The position numbers were made by a program, and so were the translations under genes. Source: Apoda limacodes (Eukaryota; Arthropoda; Insecta; Lepidoptera; Limacodidae). Taken from it: a stretch of 64,000 bases of DNA. Of the stretch, positions 60,761 to 64,000 are shown one piece after another. The notes beneath the pieces are model-generated. The model was not told where the DNA came from, did not search any database, and saw nothing but the letters and a program-made list of their open reading frames with translations. The DNA is taken from NCBI GenBank assembly GCA_946406115.1, contig OX291551.1:12896001-12960000 (forward strand). The letters run 5' to 3'. Positions within the stretch are counted from its first letter, which is position 1. Each line of letters begins with the position of its first letter.

Positions 60761-60868
60761 ATCAATGAGTATCTTTCTTAATTTCTCAAGTACATTCATT
60801 ATTCACACTACTGGCTTTTTTGTTAAATGAATACCTGCATACATCAAAAAAATAAAAAGATTTATGTG

Positions 60869-60970
60869 AAGTCCACAATCCGCACTAGGCCCGCGTGAGG
60901 ACGATGACCCAAATCACCCTCGTTAAGGGTAGGCCGTGCCCCAGCAGTGGGGACGTATGAGGCTGATAGG
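60869..60970 (+). repeat. Dispersed repeat fragment, RTE-like 3' end
   Basis: gtccacaatccgcactaggc, ccgcgtgaggacgatgaccc, aggccgtgccccagcagtgg and ggacgtatgaggctga form a typical lepidopteran repeat end; part of it matches 50513-50585 in reverse. Confidence 0.6.
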
Positions 60971-61978
60971 GAGTAGGTATAGCTTTTAAACACTAATAAA
61001 AACATTCTGTTTTTAACTTAACTCTGTTATGTATGCTTGTCTCATATATTTTTTCAATAAAATTAAAACACGTTATACCTATGCTAAGTGACCTGTGACC
61101 GAAAAGCTTTGACTCTAAAACCCTTTTTTTATACTTTACGTCTATTGGTAATAAATTACCAAGTTTTTTTTTTAATTTTCCTAAATTAGCTTTTCAATAA
61201 CTTTAGAAAAATAATTTCTATGCTTTGCTCAAAACTATGACAGTCACTTTATTTTTTTTCATTTCCGTTACAAAACACAAAAAAAAAAGTCTTCGATAGT
61301 AGATACTACCTTTTTTCTAACCTGATTGCTAATACCAAAATATTTTTAATAAGTTAAGGTTTTGGAAACAAAAAAACAATATTTAACATTTAAATAAAAT
61401 ATATTATTATCTTTTATAGATCTTAACATAATAATTGGAAACATAATACTTCAATTCTTTTACTAAAAAAGACATCACTATTCTATTAAACTTATTTTAT
61501 GACCATTTTTTCTTTTCAATTTGATGCCATATTTAAAAACAAAAGATGAAAGAACATCTCTTAACATTCGTATCCGAACCATTCGACAGACAGTTCTATT
61601 CTTTTTGTTCTATTTTGATACAGCTTGTTGTAGATCTATTCAAATAGAAAACAAACAGAGAATCGATAGAAAACCGCAACCGAGGTCAGTTAGAAGCAAT
61701 ACCCGACCGTCACGTAGCTCATCGGTTACAAGATGAGGGTAACTACACAAAAACTGGATCATAATTTTAACCACATAATTGTGCATTTTCCGCGAGCAAC
61801 TGTGAAAGTACTAAAGGGTAATTTCAGTATAAGCAAAGCAAATAGCAAATTGTAGCTTATCACCAAGTTTTTTGCCCATTAATGTACGGATTGTGATTTT
61901 AAAAAGGGTTTTTATAGCTACATCTGAACATTGTCTTAGATATGCCAACTCTTTTGGTTATTTGCTTTTACCTCCTGA
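60971..61978. other. AT-rich intergenic DNA
   Basis: No gene or repeat recognised; frame 61521-61736 has no domain. Confidence 0.45.
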
Positions 61979-62190
61979 ACTGAGTAGGTTGGGTTCGATC
62001 CTCGCACAGTATAAACCTTTTACGTGATGTGTTTGTCTTGATACTGTGTGTTGTCTTTGTATCGTATGCAGATATAACTATTTACAAAAAAACTTAAAAG
62101 TGTTTTCAGTTATCTTGTCTACCGATACCAGAAACATTGCTTAGTTAGGGATCAAAAGTGTTATTTGTCCAAAAATGTTATTATTAAAAT
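61979..62190 (+). repeat. Old, 5'-truncated tRNA-derived SINE
   Basis: A B-box-like gggttcgatcctcgcacag (61991-62009) is followed by gtgtttgtcttgatactg and, after many changes, the tail region gcttagttagggatcaaaag. Same order as the SINE at 51476, but diverged and without its A box. Confidence 0.6.
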
Positions 62191-62692
62191 ATAAATGGCA
62201 TTGTCATATTTTATTTCCGTTTCGGTACCGACACTGAGTAGTATAATATTTGTATCCTTTATAAACGTTCATAAGAGTAAGTGTATAATTTGTAAAAAAT
62301 CCTTTCTATTCTCAAGATGCATTTTTTAATATTACAAGATAAACTCATGATTTTGTCGAAACTGTAAAATCGCATGCGACAATGTATAAAAGAAAAAACA
62401 TATATATCTACTAATATTAAAAAATGTACACATGTTTATTTTATTCTTATGATATATAACTGGGACTATGTTATGTTACCTTCCAAAAATTATCCAAAAA
62501 ATGTCTTTTATACTTTAACTTTTCTAAATTACAAATTATTAAATAATGTTATGATTACTTATTTAATAATTTTTAATTTAGAAAAATTTATTTACATATA
62601 TATGTTACAGTTAAAACCCGTTTTTCGTTAAAACGCGTTTTCCCTAGTTAGAATCTTCCAACGATATATTTCATTTTCAGATAAAACTAGTT
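62191..62692. other. AT-rich intergenic DNA
   Basis: Frame 62374-62631 is AT-rich low-complexity; nothing recognised. Confidence 0.45.
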
Positions 62693-64000
62693 GTCCATAC
62701 TGTAGTCCTTAGAGAAAACCTTGGCAGGGAGCTCATTCCACAACCCAAGCGTTCGCGGGAGGAAGTTTCTCTGAAACCGCACTGTGCACGACCATTTCGG
62801 TTCTAAAGTGTAAGAATGAATTCCCTGCCGATGGCGAGCGGTGCGATTGTAGAAAGTAGCAGTGGGCATCATTGCAGCAGTGGGAACAATTCCTCAGAAT
62901 ACATCCCATTGTACAAGCGGTAGAACACACACAGGAAGGCAAAGTCTCTCCTCAGACTTAAGGGTACGATACGGCAAGTGAGTTTGGGATCGTCTACAAT
63001 TCTCACAGCCCGTTGTTGAATCGAGTCAAAAGGGCCAAGCTGGTATCCGGGTGCACCCGCCCAGAGATGGCAGTAGTACTCCATATGGGGTCGAACTTGC
63101 GACTTGTAAAGCAGCAATCTCTGCCCCGACGTGGAGTACAGCCTCGCTCTGTTGAGTACGCCTAGTTTTTTGGACGCCAGCTTCACCTTTTCTTGCAAAT
63201 GATCTCGGAACTGAACATCGCTGGAGATGTCAACTCCAAGGATCTCAATGCTCTTGGAGATGGAGAGGGGAGTGTTCTGGGATTGTGGGACTACAGTGAA
63301 TGGGATTTTCTTAGCAGTGAACGCACAAACTTGTGTCTTTGTATGGTTGAATCGGACCAAGTTTACCCGTCCCCAGTCAGAGACCTTGAATAGTGTGGTC
63401 CCGTTTTGAGACACAAGTTCTCCGCGGTTTTCCTCCTTAACGAAACGATGGATGTTTTGCACGACCCGTGTAATAAGCGTGCCCAGTACATCTGCATAGC
63501 AATGCATGTTGTTGATGTCCAACGTATCATTGATATGCAGTAGAAACAGCGTAGGATACAGCAGAGAGCCTTGCGGGACACCAGTATTAATGTCCATCCT
63601 ATCGGAGCAACTACTGTGAACTACGGTTTGTATGCGTCTGCCGGACAAAAAGCTAGCCCCCTCTTTTGCACAAACCCTCGGGCAATTCGCAAGATGGCAA
63701 CTTTGATACAAGAACCCGGTGCCAGACCCGATCGAACGCCTTTGCTACGTCCAGGCTACATGACAATGGCTCCCCCTGACTCTTAATCATCGGTGTGTGA
63801 GATACACTAGAAGGTCACCAGTCGAGCGACCGTGGCGAAAGCCATATTGACGGTCACTGACCAGGTCGTGTTTTTCTAGGTATCTAAGAAGCTGTGTGTT
63901 GATCACACGCTCCATCACCTTGGAGAGGAGAGAGGTAATCGTGATAGGTCTGTAATTCGATGTACCTGATCTATCGCTCTTTTTGGGCACCGGGTGCACA
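62693..64000 (-). pseudogene. Decayed LINE copy (same family as 24392-28080), continues past the window edge
   Basis: Minus-strand pieces match the intact ORF2 closely: the 63787-63999 frame has SNYRPITITSLLSK and YGFRHGRSTGDLL. The 62869-63711 frame (280 codons) has FLSGRRIQTVV, GVPQGSLLYPTLFLLHIND and HMEYYCHLWAGAPGYQLGPF; its YADD box is destroyed (YADVLG, with a deletion). 62687-62872 has RTARHRQGIHSYTLEPKWS and ELPAKVFSKDYSM. The left end stops abruptly at 62693, about 145 bp short of the family's 3' terminus including the tail, so the 3' end is missing. Several frameshifts separate the pieces. Confidence 0.9.

Overview
The window looks like nuclear DNA of an insect, most probably a moth or butterfly. 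It is AT-rich, has no operons or dense coding, and is crowded with dispersed repeats of types I recognise from Lepidoptera: a CR1/Jockey-group LINE with a GGTGGCAAACAAGC-type 3' end, RTE fragments, a tRNA-derived SINE, CTAG-ending Helitron-like fragments, and a 'GGGTTCCGTACC' element. The species assignment is inference from repeat content only.

Layout. 1-8380 is single-copy AT-rich DNA with old transposon remnants; the clearest is an RTE retrotransposon 3' end (4784-4864 and 6479-6661) split by a 1.6 kb terminal-inverted-repeat element (4865-6478). 8381-23609 (copy A) and 23611-42456 (copy B) are a direct tandem duplication with a unit of about 15.2 kb. Each copy carries the same series: a decayed non-LTR reverse transcriptase, Helitron-like fragments, a short unexplained coding-like segment, a LINE 3' end followed by a roughly 500-580 bp TAAA microsatellite, a broken Tc1 transposase, and old pieces of the main LINE family. 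Copy B also contains a 3.7 kb LINE (24392-28080, minus strand) with an uninterrupted 988-codon endonuclease/reverse-transcriptase ORF. Copy A keeps the empty target site, so this insertion followed the duplication. 42457-64000 is single-copy again: further LINE relics, three SINE copies, a foldback element with TTAA flanks that was later hit by a SINE, a minisatellite and a long hairpin.

Host genes. I can support very little. The best candidate is 57007-57195, a first coding exon ending in a clean splice donor and resembling the start of a PR/SET domain (PRDM-type zinc-finger proteins). A short two-helix membrane-protein-like ORF lies nearby on the other strand (56280-56534). No tRNA, rRNA, CRISPR array or prokaryotic-style regulatory site was seen.

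The most informative content is the recent history of the locus: a tandem duplication with a short-homology junction, a sharp change in copy-to-copy divergence inside it, and a later LINE insertion into one copy. An assembly artefact (two haplotypes joined end to end) is a real alternative for the duplication and cannot be excluded from sequence alone.
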